Assembly (NCBI GenBank): GCA_030647555.1
Contig: JAUSJG010000029.1
Coordinates: 1-33,870, forward strand
Direction of reading: 5' to 3'
DNA from: a bacterium
Lineage (GTDB): Bacteria; Patescibacteriota; Andersenbacteria; UBA10190; CAIZMI01
Length of the DNA: 33,870 bases
Part shown: piece by piece, positions 1 through 6,935 of the stretch
Numbering within the stretch: position 1 is the first letter of the stretch
Layout: the number at the start of each line of letters is the position of its first letter
Program-made: the position numbers and the translations under genes
Notes under the pieces: model-generated
The model's database searches: none
Seen by the model: the letters and a program-made list of their open reading frames with translations, nothing else
What the model was told of the DNA's origin: nothing

Positions 1-98
1 AAAATCTTGAGGCGTACTGTAAGTACGGTGAGGGATTTTGTGATTGAGTAGTAATTGTAGTCAGAGATGTAGTGGACATAAGATGAGCAGGTTATTTA
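1..98 (+). repeat. Copy A of a structured repeat core
   Basis: About 98 nt align with 12227-12323 at roughly 80% identity, with one or two single-base indels. Plus-strand RNA can form an outer stem of AAAATCTT with GGGATTTT (two U-G wobbles) around an inner CGTACT/AGTACG stem with a GTA loop. The second copy keeps the same fold with different bases. A conserved 3' part ends in AGTGGACATAAGATG. The left edge is cut by the window start. Reading frame is not conserved between the copies, so coding is unlikely. Confidence 0.6.
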
Positions 99-191
99 AG
101 TTAGTCGCCTTAGCGACCACTCCGCGCCGTAACTAATGACAAGGTGTAAACACGGGGTGGTGATAACTTGCGGTTGCTTATTTATTTAGTT

Positions 192-2081
192 CTACGACGT
201 CGTGAAGCAGGCCGGTAGCGGTGTCCCCGCGGAAGCTTTTAGGGAGTTTTTCAAGTTGGTTAGATTACTTGTCGCCGCTGTTAAGTTATTAGTGGCTGTA
301 GTGAGATTTGCAGATGCTTGAATATAAGCGTTTGCTTCGGCGCTTTTATACATGTTCGTGGATTCATTGTCTGCGATTTTTTTTGCCGCCAAGTACGCAG
401 TATTGGCTGTGTTGTATCGCGTGCTCGCTTCTGTCAATTTCTTATCATACGCAATAATTATTCCGCGTGAAACTTTATTTCTTCGCGCTAGATGTAGATC
501 TCTGCTCGCAGTATTTTTTGCTTTTGCTGCGCTATCTAATTCGGTTTTTGCCAAAGCAAGGTTGTTATTGGCAACATTAATTTTGTTTACTTGCGCGTAT
601 ATTTGTGTTGTTAGTACTGCGTTATTATTATCAAATACTGTTTTTGAGGCATCATACATTGTTTGTGCTGTATTCTTTGCTGTAATCGCGGCCGTGATTG
701 CGGCAGGACACGCAGGAAGTACTCCTGCTGGTGGAGGTGAAAAAGACAAACCCGTGATCGGCAACGGATGCGGTGATGCAATAGGAGGAGGATTTGGACA
801 TGCTTTGGTTGGCAGACCCCAAATACCGCAGACTTTGCATACTTTTGTTTTATACGTCGTGGTGGACATAAATGTGTTCAGGGAGGCCGCCTTAGCGTCC
901 GATATATCTGTAGAAGCATTCGTGTAACACTGCTTAAATCCTTCTCCCAGTTCACTCTCCATGTTTGATTGAAAATATGAAGTACAATTTTCTGTTGAGG
1001 TTATCGGTCCCGGCATTGGTCCAGGAACCGCTGGGTTTGCATAGCAAGATGTAATTTTATTTTGCATGACACTAACCGCAATATTAACAGCGTCAACCAA
1101 AGCATAATGTCTATCATTTATTAAACCTGAAATAATCCCAGAAATACTTACTCCGAATTCATTTTTAATTTTATTTATCTGATCTACAGTTAAACTTGGG
1201 TTAGTTATTGATGCTAAATATGTTCCCTTTTTTATACAACCTACCGAGTCAGGAGCCGTGAAATATACCGATGCGCTTGTTGTATTAGTAGAACCGCACA
1301 ACCGCGCTTTACCGTTTGGATCAATTCCGCACGTGTATTCTTTTGTGTTACAATTGTACTCCGTCTTCGTGTTTACCACGTAATCCGGACTGGAGGGATT
1401 TGGGTAAACAACGATATTATTTCCAGCAGAAAAAGTTTCCTTGCAAAAATCCCACAATATATTGTTTCCATTCTCATACCCATCAATTTCTAAAATTTCC
1501 AGATTTCTATCCTGAAGAATACTGGTAGCAAATTTAAACGTTCCCTTTGGTAAGTACGGACTTCCACTTACAGATGAGCACGTTGCTGTCGACGCCGCTT
1601 CCGCGCTATCTCCAAATAGGTTAGGTAGTGAGATTTTATTTATTGGCAATAATTGAGAAAGAGGCGCATACGGAGTGCGCGTGCTTCCTGCCGGTGTTGG
1701 CGTTGTTGTAAAAGGATAAAACGGACTTGGTGAGCTACCGTAAGGAGTTGGCGTGGGGCTGACTGACGGTGAAGGACAAACCGATGTACACTGCGTATTT
1801 TGAAACGCAACACTTATATCGGGCGCTGAACCTGCAGAAGGAGAAGCACTAGGCGAAGAAGAAGGTTTAACCGAGGCGGAAGGAGACGGTTGAATAACTG
1901 TTGTTTTCGTGAGGGACGAATAACTCTGAACAATCAACCCGAGAGCCAGGACAAAGACGACAACAACACCGCCGATAAACCATTTATTGGGCATCGTTTG
2001 TTTATTCACGCTTCCTTTTAACAAGTTTTCACCTACTTTTGAACTATTTACTTCTTCTTGTTCGTCTTCAATTTCCAGCAT
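192..2081 (-). CDS. Large membrane-anchored Pro/Ser-rich hypothetical protein
   Basis: This 629-residue protein has no family I recognise. A charged cytoplasmic N-terminus (about 1-32) is followed by one transmembrane helix at about 34-54. A low-complexity Ser/Pro/Thr linker at about 64-135 then leads to a Cys-containing central region (about 165-460). The C-terminal part (about 485-610) is rich in Ala, Asn, Lys and Thr with heptad-like spacing and is probably coiled coil. The order suggests a type II membrane protein with a large extracellular part set off the membrane by the linker. The ATG at 2081 is the first start and immediately precedes the acidic N-terminus; no strong ribosome site is visible. 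Function is unknown. Paired cysteines outside the membrane could form disulfides. Confidence 0.8.
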   Translation of the reverse strand: MLEIEDEQEEVNSSKVGENLLKGSVNKQTMPNKWFIGGVVVVFVLALGLIVQSYSSLTKTTVIQPSPSASVKPSSSPSASPSAGSAPDISVAFQNTQCTSVCPSPSVSPTPTPYGSSPSPFYPFTTTPTPAGSTRTPYAPLSQLLPINKISLPNLFGDSAEAASTATCSSVSGSPYLPKGTFKFATSILQDRNLEILEIDGYENGNNILWDFCKETFSAGNNIVVYPNPSSPDYVVNTKTEYNCNTKEYTCGIDPNGKARLCGSTNTTSASVYFTAPDSVGCIKKGTYLASITNPSLTVDQINKIKNEFGVSISGIISGLINDRHYALVDAVNIAVSVMQNKITSCYANPAVPGPMPGPITSTENCTSYFQSNMESELGEGFKQCYTNASTDISDAKAASLNTFMSTTTYKTKVCKVCGIWGLPTKACPNPPPIASPHPLPITGLSFSPPPAGVLPACPAAITAAITAKNTAQTMYDASKTVFDNNNAVLTTQIYAQVNKINVANNNLALAKTELDSAAKAKNTASRDLHLARRNKVSRGIIIAYDKKLTEASTRYNTANTAYLAAKKIADNESTNMYKSAEANAYIQASANLTTATNNLTAATSNLTNLKNSLKASAGTPLPACFTTS

Positions 2082-2162
2082 ATTTCAGGGTTAGTAATTA
2101 ATGATCCCCTATTTATTTAAAGTATATCACTTAATCAATTAAATGTATTAAAGCAAAAGAAA

Positions 2163-2183
2163 AAACCACCCGTGGGGTGGTTT
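2163..2183 (-). terminator. Intrinsic terminator of the 67-residue membrane peptide gene
   Basis: A 9-bp stem (AAACCACCC/GGGTGGTTT) with a 3-nt loop is followed on the minus strand by a T-rich run (the A-rich stretch at 2155-2165 on the plus strand). It lies downstream of the minus-strand gene at 2301-2504. Confidence 0.75.
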
Positions 2184-2203
2184 ACATGTCTGTTTACATG
2201 TCG

Positions 2204-2273
2204 ATCCTTGAGTCCAAAGGTTCCTGGTTGCATCAATGAAGAGGCATAGGTGACACAAAGAGGACTCAAGGAT
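2204..2273. repeat. 12-bp inverted repeat with 46-nt loop
   Basis: ATCCTTGAGTCC at 2204-2215 is perfectly complementary to GGACTCAAGGAT at 2262-2273. It sits in the 3' untranslated region of the 67-residue gene, just before its terminator, and may be part of a structured 3' end. Confidence 0.45.
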
Positions 2274-2300
2274 GAAAGAATGAACGTAACAGATTGAAAT

Positions 2301-2504
2301 CTAACGACGAACGGCTTCGGCGAGGAAGATGATGGCGAGCCAAAAGACGCTCACAGTCACCAATCCTTGTACAACTTTCGTCGTGAGCTTCTTAATTTGT
2401 TTCTTCCCAAAACCAGTCATGTTTGCGCCCACGTTGATGGCAATTAAACAGAGGGCAACAGGAAGAACGAAACGAAGAAGCGGTTCCAAAGCTTGCGGGT
2501 CCAT
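2301..2504 (-). CDS. Small two-helix membrane protein, 67 aa
   Basis: The product has two hydrophobic segments (about residues 10-30 and 45-63) joined by a basic loop containing GKKQIKK, so a hairpin topology in the inner membrane is likely. The start is well supported: GGAGA lies about 8 nt before the ATG, a TTGACA/TAAGAT promoter sits about 105 nt upstream, and a terminator follows. The shape resembles small holin-like or pilin/TrbC-like membrane peptides seen near secretion genes. The sequence alone does not decide between these, and function is unassigned. Confidence 0.75.
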   Translation of the reverse strand: MDPQALEPLLRFVLPVALCLIAINVGANMTGFGKKQIKKLTTKVVQGLVTVSVFWLAIIFLAEAVRR

Positions 2505-2614
2505 GGTTTTTTCTCCAGAGGACTATTTTGGAGTTCTCAAGCACCGTGCAAGAGACACCAAAATCCGCAAGCTTAGAATTTTTTCAGCCTGTCGAATGAA
2601 CAATTACTACCTAT

Positions 2615-2643
2615 ATCTTATGCTAAATAGCCATTTCTGTCAA
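2615..2643 (-). promoter_or_regulatory. Sigma-70-type promoter for the 67-aa gene
   Basis: On the minus strand TTGACA (2643-2638) is followed by a 17-nt spacer and TAAGAT (2620-2615). Transcription would start near 2608, giving a leader of about 100 nt. Confidence 0.65.
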
Positions 2644-2690
2644 ACTTGCCATCAAGCACCCCTCACTTCTTTTTTTTATTCACGAAATAT

Positions 2691-2834
2691 GGGTCGGACT
2701 GCTTAGCGGTCCGACCCGCACTGGACGACGAGACAACGCGACACTACGGCCAATGAGGGTTCGACCTTTCACAAAGTCGAACCCTGCGACGCTACGACCA
2801 ATCAAGAGGTCGGACCTTTCACAAAGTCCGACCT
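2691..2834. repeat. Cluster of three GGTCGGAC-type palindromes
   Basis: Three hairpins in a row: GGGTCGGAC/GTCCGACCC (2691-2717), GGGTTCGAC/GTCGAACCC (2757-2784) and AGGTCGGAC/GTCCGACCT (2807-2834). The second has T-A in place of one G-C pair on both arms, so pairing is kept. The linkers contain variants of GACGCTACGACCAATCA. The same module recurs at 5774, 17943 and 21489. It directly abuts the stop of the CarS-like gene and may also act as its 3' end. Confidence 0.75.
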
Positions 2835-2836
2835 TA

Positions 2837-3385
2837 CTACCACTCCTTCTTTATCTTCAACCAATAACTAACCCAATTAACAATCAGAATCAGAAGCGGT
2901 GAAACGACCAACAAAACAACTACTTGCTGCCACGAAAATCGGTACATAACAAAACCAAAGATCAGACCACCCAGCACCATATCCAACTGATCCCACGGCA
3001 ACCATCTATGACCAGAAGGAATTTTTAAGCGTCTCTTAAAATAACTTTTTACCAAATCCCCCGTCAGCGCTCCAGCCCCCAAAACCAAACCCCAAAGTAA
3101 AAAGTTCTCATAACTGTACGGAAACTCAATAAATAATTTTCCGGCGCCGTTTCTCCGCACCAACAACTGCAAAAAAGCCGTACCAATGCTTGCCAAAATC
3201 CCCGTCACAAACCCACGGTAGGTTTTATTGACCCCAAAAAGCGGATGCATTGTGTCTTTATTACTGCCGTCGATGGAGATATTCAACCTTGGAAAAATAT
3301 TTACTCTCGTTGCCACCACCGGCGCCATGTTGGCGACATAAGCAGGAAGGAACAAATATAAGGTGGAAATCAGCAAATCGAACAT
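2837..3385 (-). CDS. CDP-archaeol synthase-like integral membrane protein (CarS family)
   Basis: The 182-residue protein has about five hydrophobic segments. Its motifs fit the CarS/DUF46 branch of the CdsA cytidylyltransferase superfamily: an Asn/Lys-Thr-Tyr-Arg-Gly motif near residue 53 (GVNKTYRG), a GAGALTGDLVKSYFKRR block near 103-119, and PWDQLD near 130. CarS in archaea joins CTP to an unsaturated archaetidic acid. Bacterial relatives may activate another lipid phosphate. The protein is in the inner membrane. It is divergent to the esterase-glycosyltransferase pair across a repeat, which suggests a shared envelope-lipid theme. Family assignment is fairly sure; substrate is not. Confidence 0.78.
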   Translation of the reverse strand: MFDLLISTLYLFLPAYVANMAPVVATRVNIFPRLNISIDGSNKDTMHPLFGVNKTYRGFVTGILASIGTAFLQLLVRRNGAGKLFIEFPYSYENFLLWGLVLGAGALTGDLVKSYFKRRLKIPSGHRWLPWDQLDMVLGGLIFGFVMYRFSWQQVVVLLVVSPLLILIVNWVSYWLKIKKEW

Positions 3386-3424
3386 ATTGCAAGCTTATCA
3401 CAAGAAAGGCGCAATTGTTGAATA

Positions 3425-3588
3425 AATTTTCAATTATCAATGACCAATTATCAATTAATTTTCCAGCCTTCGCTAAAGCTTCGGCCGGCAGGCAATTCTT
3501 AAATTATCAATTTCGCGATGACGTGGTAATTGATCATTCAAACATTGATAATTAATTGAAAATTGGGAATTGAACATTGATAATTTAA
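3425..3588. repeat. AT-rich long inverted repeat element, copy 1
   Basis: Two arms of caattatcaatgacc-like sequence face each other around a GC-richer centre containing CCTTCGCTAAAGCTTCGG. Near-identical elements lie at 18999-19129 and 29228-29390. It sits between the divergent CarS-like and esterase genes and overlaps the first codons of the longest esterase reading frame. Confidence 0.75.
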
Positions 3589-3650
3589 GTTTGTTAAAAC
3601 AAAATGAGTCTTCTATGAACCACCTTTTCCCCTTATACTCACAATATCCA

Positions 3651-4421
3651 ATGAAAAAACAGCTCATTCCCGGCGCGGAGCCATTCTACCTAAAAACCGA
3701 CGGTAAAGTGGCTTGTCTTTTGGTACACGGTTTCACCAGCACGGCTTACGATGTTCGCGCCTGTGGAGAATATTTAACGGCACACGGTATCGCTACTAAA
3801 GGAGTGCTGGTGGCCGGTCACGGCACTTCTCCGAGAGACCTGGCGAAAACAAATCTCGATGATTGGCTTAATTCCATCCGAACCGCCTATCAAGAATTGA
3901 AAAAAGACTACCCCATTGTTTATGTCCTTGGCATTTCGCTCGGTGGAAATTTTCTCGCAACATTGGCGCAAGAGTTAAACTTTGCCGGAATTATTTTTAT
4001 TGGCGTGCCACTTAAATTTAAACACGAAAAATCCTACAAAGCCCTCTACTACGCCTACCGAGCGCTTGGTATCAATTACCAGCGCAAGTGGTACCAAAAA
4101 TCACTCGACCCACAAATCCGCAAAGTTCGTCCCAACTACAAAAGCATCCCCCTGATTTCGGCACCCGATGTTTTAAAAGTAATCGAAATGTCTCGCACGG
4201 CATTGCCCGGCATCAACTGCCCCGTTCTTGCGGTACAATCTACAACCGATCATGCCGTGGATGATGAAACAATCTCCACCCTCCAAAACAGTATCAACAC
4301 CAAAGATTTTCAGGTAATGTGGGTGGAAAATCGCTATCATGTTGTTCTTATCGATCACGGCAAAGAAGAAGTTTTTGAACGAATCAACAAATTCATCTCT
4401 GAACATCAAGCAAAACAATGA
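3651..4421 (+). CDS. Alpha/beta-hydrolase carboxylesterase (Est30/monoglyceride-lipase-like)
   Basis: From the ATG at 3651 the protein has 256 residues, close to the roughly 247 of Est30-type carboxylesterases. The oxyanion-hole HGF is at 26-28, the nucleophile Ser96 lies in GISLGG, Asp200 is in STTDH, and His230 is in RYHVV. The spacing fits the family well. It should hydrolyse short acyl esters or monoacylglycerols in the cytoplasm. The longest frame starts with TTG at 3570 inside the AT-rich repeat, and another ATG lies at 3615. I prefer 3651 because the family begins about 25 residues before HGF. The stop overlaps the glycosyltransferase start (ATGA), so the two are co-translated. Confidence 0.88.
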   Translation: MKKQLIPGAEPFYLKTDGKVACLLVHGFTSTAYDVRACGEYLTAHGIATKGVLVAGHGTSPRDLAKTNLDDWLNSIRTAYQELKKDYPIVYVLGISLGGNFLATLAQELNFAGIIFIGVPLKFKHEKSYKALYYAYRALGINYQRKWYQKSLDPQIRKVRPNYKSIPLISAPDVLKVIEMSRTALPGINCPVLAVQSTTDHAVDDETISTLQNSINTKDFQVMWVENRYHVVLIDHGKEEVFERINKFISEHQAKQ

Positions 4422-5563
4422 AAATTTTAATGCTCTCCAACCATTACCTTCCGCATATGAGTGGCGTGGCCACTTCCATTACCCGCACGATTCGCAATTT
4501 GGAAAAATTGGGCCATGAAGTAAAATTAATTGTTCCTGCTTTTCCCGAGTTCACCGAAACAAATCCTAAAATTTATCGTGTACCGTCATATCCGTTTCGC
4601 CCCCCACTTATTCCTCTCCCCTATCCGGGAAAGAGTTTTATCGCCAAAGTAGTCACCGATTTTAAACCAGACATCATTCACACCCACCAGCCTTTCATGC
4701 TCGGAAAAACAGGACTCAAGGTGGCACTTAAAAACCATATTCCTTTCGTTTTCACGCACCACGCGATGTATGAACAATATGTTCATTACGCACCATTCCT
4801 CCCGAATAGTTTGCTACAAAAAATTATCGTCAGGCGCGTCATGCGATTTGCCAATAAAGTTTCGGCGGTCGTTGCACCCTCTGAATCGGTGGCAAAAATA
4901 CTGCATGAAAGAAAAATTAAAACGCCGGTTTTTATCATCCCCACGGGCATAAATCCGGAATTTTTTGTTCGTGGGCCGGAAACAAGAAACGCTACTCGTA
5001 AAAAGTGGGGTGTGAAAAAAACCGAGACCGTTATTATTTCTTTTGCCAGGCTAGCCGCCGAAAAGAATTTTGAATTACTTCTCAAAGCCTTTGCCCTACT
5101 ACAAGAAAAAACAAAAAAACCACTTCGCCTAATTTTGGGCGGTGATGGACCCGCCACCAACAGCTTAAAAAAGTTGGCTGAAAAATTGGACTTAGGTAAA
5201 AAAATAATTTTTACCGGCAGTTTTCCCTACACAGATGTTCCCGACTTTCTCATTGGCGCGGACATCTTTGCCTACCCATCTTTAAGTGAAACTCAAGGAC
5301 TTGTAACGCTCGAAGCCTTAGCGACCGGCCTTCCGACCGTTGTCGTGGACGCCCCGGGCAACCGCGATATCGTAAAAGACGGCATCAGCGGACTAATCAC
5401 TAATCCCACCGTCAAAGATTTTACCTCAAAGATACTTTCTCTCATCACTTCCCCCAAACTTCGTACAGCATTAGCTGAACAATCAATCCCCCGCGCCACA
5501 GATTTTTCAGAAGAAAAAATGGCCGAGAAGATGGTGAACTTATATAAATCTTTATTGCGTTAA
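4418..5563 (+). CDS. GT4-family glycosyltransferase
   Basis: The 381-residue protein has the two-Rossmann GT-B layout. The N-terminal half opens with MKILMLSNHYLPHMSGV, whose HMSGV region is the usual acceptor-side glycine motif. The C-terminal half has GGDGP, and an E-x7-E pair at Glu291 and Glu299 that binds the nucleotide-sugar. Similar enzymes transfer glucose or mannose to diacylglycerol or phosphatidylinositol. The overlap with the esterase gene and the nearby CarS-like gene favour glycolipid synthesis at the membrane. The exact sugar and acceptor cannot be read from the sequence. Confidence 0.88.
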   Translation: MKILMLSNHYLPHMSGVATSITRTIRNLEKLGHEVKLIVPAFPEFTETNPKIYRVPSYPFRPPLIPLPYPGKSFIAKVVTDFKPDIIHTHQPFMLGKTGLKVALKNHIPFVFTHHAMYEQYVHYAPFLPNSLLQKIIVRRVMRFANKVSAVVAPSESVAKILHERKIKTPVFIIPTGINPEFFVRGPETRNATRKKWGVKKTETVIISFARLAAEKNFELLLKAFALLQEKTKKPLRLILGGDGPATNSLKKLAEKLDLGKKIIFTGSFPYTDVPDFLIGADIFAYPSLSETQGLVTLEALATGLPTVVVDAPGNRDIVKDGISGLITNPTVKDFTSKILSLITSPKLRTALAEQSIPRATDFSEEKMAEKMVNLYKSLLR

Positions 5564-5570
5564 AGCATTA

Positions 5571-5782
5571 GGATCCGACGTAAGCACTCACGGGTTGAGG
5601 AAATAACCGTAGTGGCCACATTGAAGGTGGCCATTCATGGCTTCCTTCAATGTGGTTTAGGTTCGCGTAACGTCGTTTCGATACTACTAACCTACACCAC
5701 TTCCGATGAAGTGCCTCGGCACCACATCGGAAGTGGGCGTGACTATTCAAATTTTTCCTTGACCTGTGAGTGGTTACGGTCC
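5571..5782 (+). ncRNA. Candidate branched structured RNA or palindromic element
   Basis: A 24-position outer stem (5580-5603 with 5754-5777) has about 20 Watson-Crick pairs and three pairs that are G-U only in plus-strand RNA. Inside are two matching hairpins. CCACATTGAAGG/CCTTCAATGTGG (5616-5655) and CCACTTCCGATG/CATCGGAAGTGG (5697-5736) each have a 12-bp stem, a 2x2 internal loop and a 5-bp apical stem around TC. Between them TAGGTT and AACCTA can pair. The region follows the glycosyltransferase stop by 8 nt. No coding potential is convincing. Confidence 0.5.
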
Positions 5783-5806
5783 GACCTCTTAGAGGTCGGA
5801 CCGTAA
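5774..5806 (+). terminator. Perfect 15-bp palindrome at the end of the esterase/glycosyltransferase unit
   Basis: TTACGGTCCGACCTC pairs with GAGGTCGGACCGTAA around a TTA loop. It is a version of the GGTCGGAC repeat. It shares TTAC with the 3' arm of the preceding branched fold, so the two structures exclude each other at that edge. The downstream T content is only moderate. Confidence 0.5.
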
Positions 5807-5827
5807 TAAAATATTTGTATAAAAAAA

Positions 5828-5849
5828 GTGCGAAGCAATTGCTTCGCAC
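5828..5849 (-). terminator. Intrinsic terminator of the Cys-pair protein genes
   Basis: A perfect 22-bp palindrome (GTGCGAAGCAA/TTGCTTCGCAC) is followed on the minus strand by seven T. It lies 30 nt downstream of the 88-residue gene. Confidence 0.75.
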
Positions 5850-5879
5850 CGCGACATTTAACGACCGGACCGACACGGC

Positions 5880-6146
5880 CTACTTTTTAGTCTTGGCCGG
5901 TTTACCGTTCTTCCTCCCATTCCCGTTCGTTGGCTCCAGAAGCCCTCTGAACACCTTCGTTCTGCCCTCCTTCTCTGCGAGAGCACAGGTGGAACAGAGG
6001 ACAGTTTCCATACGCCCCATGGATTCCCCTTCCTCAAGCTTCCGCCAATCACCCCAGACACCATGGCGCGTCACCCGCGCCCTCCGACACCCGGTGCAAA
6101 ATTCCCTTTGAACGTCCAAATCCCGTTCCAGAACAGCGATAGACAT
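5880..6146 (-). CDS. Small Cys-pair hypothetical protein, 88 aa
   Basis: Two Cys-x2-Cys knuckles (CTGC near residue 17 and CSTC near 51) suggest one zinc ribbon. The C-terminus is a basic tail ending KPAKTKK, suited to nucleic acid contact. AAGGG lies about 9 nt before the ATG. The gene follows the 151-residue gene by 17 nt and shares its terminator, so both are probably one transcript. I do not recognise the family. Confidence 0.7.
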   Translation of the reverse strand: MSIAVLERDLDVQREFCTGCRRARVTRHGVWGDWRKLEEGESMGRMETVLCSTCALAEKEGRTKVFRGLLEPTNGNGRKNGKPAKTKK

Positions 6147-6163
6147 GCCACGAATCCCTTCTA

Positions 6164-6619
6164 CTAGTGCCTTGAGGACAGATTGGAACGAACGAGACGA
6201 GTTTTCGCGAGTTTGACAAGCCGACCGCGAGGACCATCCGAGTAATCGATGTATTCCTCGACTTGGTAACCGTTGTGTCGCGCGCGCCTTTCTTTACGCC
6301 GTAACCGCTTTTGCGAACGGTGCGACTCAAGAGTGAAACCGCTTTCCAAATCTTCAACGCCGTCAATCACGGCCTTGCAGTCATCGCAGTGAACCACGAA
6401 AGCGTCATCTTGTTTATCCAACGACACCGAACCGTCCATGTTCTCATAAATGAAATATCGCCCACAACGCGTGCACTGTGTCCGACACAGATCCTTGGCT
6501 GTTCGTAGAACACGCACGTAACGATGTGGCGTGATGATGCGTAATGCCCCCTCCTCCGAAAGAATTTCCAGCAGTTGCTCGTAACTTTGCCCGCTTGCAG
6601 TTTCTTGTCTGCAAATCAT
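6164..6619 (-). CDS. Cys-pair (zinc-ribbon-like) hypothetical protein, 151 aa
   Basis: The central part contains CTRC (about 49-52) and CDDC (about 78-81), a plausible four-Cys zinc site with a 25-residue insert. Residues about 100-118 are very basic (SQKRLRRKERRARH). GAGG lies about 7 nt before the ATG, and a consensus promoter is 140 nt upstream. It heads a two-gene unit with the 88-residue protein. Function is unknown; a nucleic-acid-binding accessory role is a guess from composition only. Confidence 0.75.
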   Translation of the reverse strand: MICRQETASGQSYEQLLEILSEEGALRIITPHRYVRVLRTAKDLCRTQCTRCGRYFIYENMDGSVSLDKQDDAFVVHCDDCKAVIDGVEDLESGFTLESHRSQKRLRRKERRARHNGYQVEEYIDYSDGPRGRLVKLAKTRLVRSNLSSRH

Positions 6620-6761
6620 GGTAACCTCGTGTTTGTCCTAGAAGCAAAAAATACGACGAACAACAACCCTCCGCTTAGATCGGCTCCTTTCCATTCCGAA
6701 CTAGGTTTTTGAAAACAACAACCCCAAAGGCACCTCCCCCAAAGGCACCCCACAAAGACAA

Positions 6762-6790
6762 ACTATAATAGTAACTGGCTAAAGTGTCAA
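6762..6790 (-). promoter_or_regulatory. Consensus sigma-70 promoter for the 151/88-aa gene pair
   Basis: On the minus strand TTGACA (6790-6785), a 17-nt spacer and TATAGT (6767-6762). The leader of about 135 nt down to 6619 contains a direct repeat of GGTGCCTTTGGGG (6721-6748) and may be regulatory. Confidence 0.75.
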
Positions 6791-6808
6791 AACTGGTTGA
6801 CGGTAACT

Positions 6809-6935
6809 AAAATCCCAATGACCAAACCCCAAATCCCAACAAAACTCTAAAATTTTAAATGACCAAAACGTTTGTTTTTGGAATTTAGATAATTAGGATT
6901 TTGTTGGACATTGGGTTTTGGGGTTTGGAATTTTC
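6809..6935. repeat. Long inverted repeat, 'ccaaaccccaaatccc' variant
   Basis: The left arm (about 6811-6844) and right arm (about 6897-6935) are imperfect reverse complements built from short words such as caaaccccaaa and tttggggtttgg. It resembles the AT-rich elements in layout but not in sequence. It overlaps the 3' end of recG by two or three bases. Confidence 0.65.

Noticed and set aside
352-927. 191-codon plus-strand frame
   Set aside because: It is the antisense shadow of the Ala-rich C-terminal part of the 629-residue gene.
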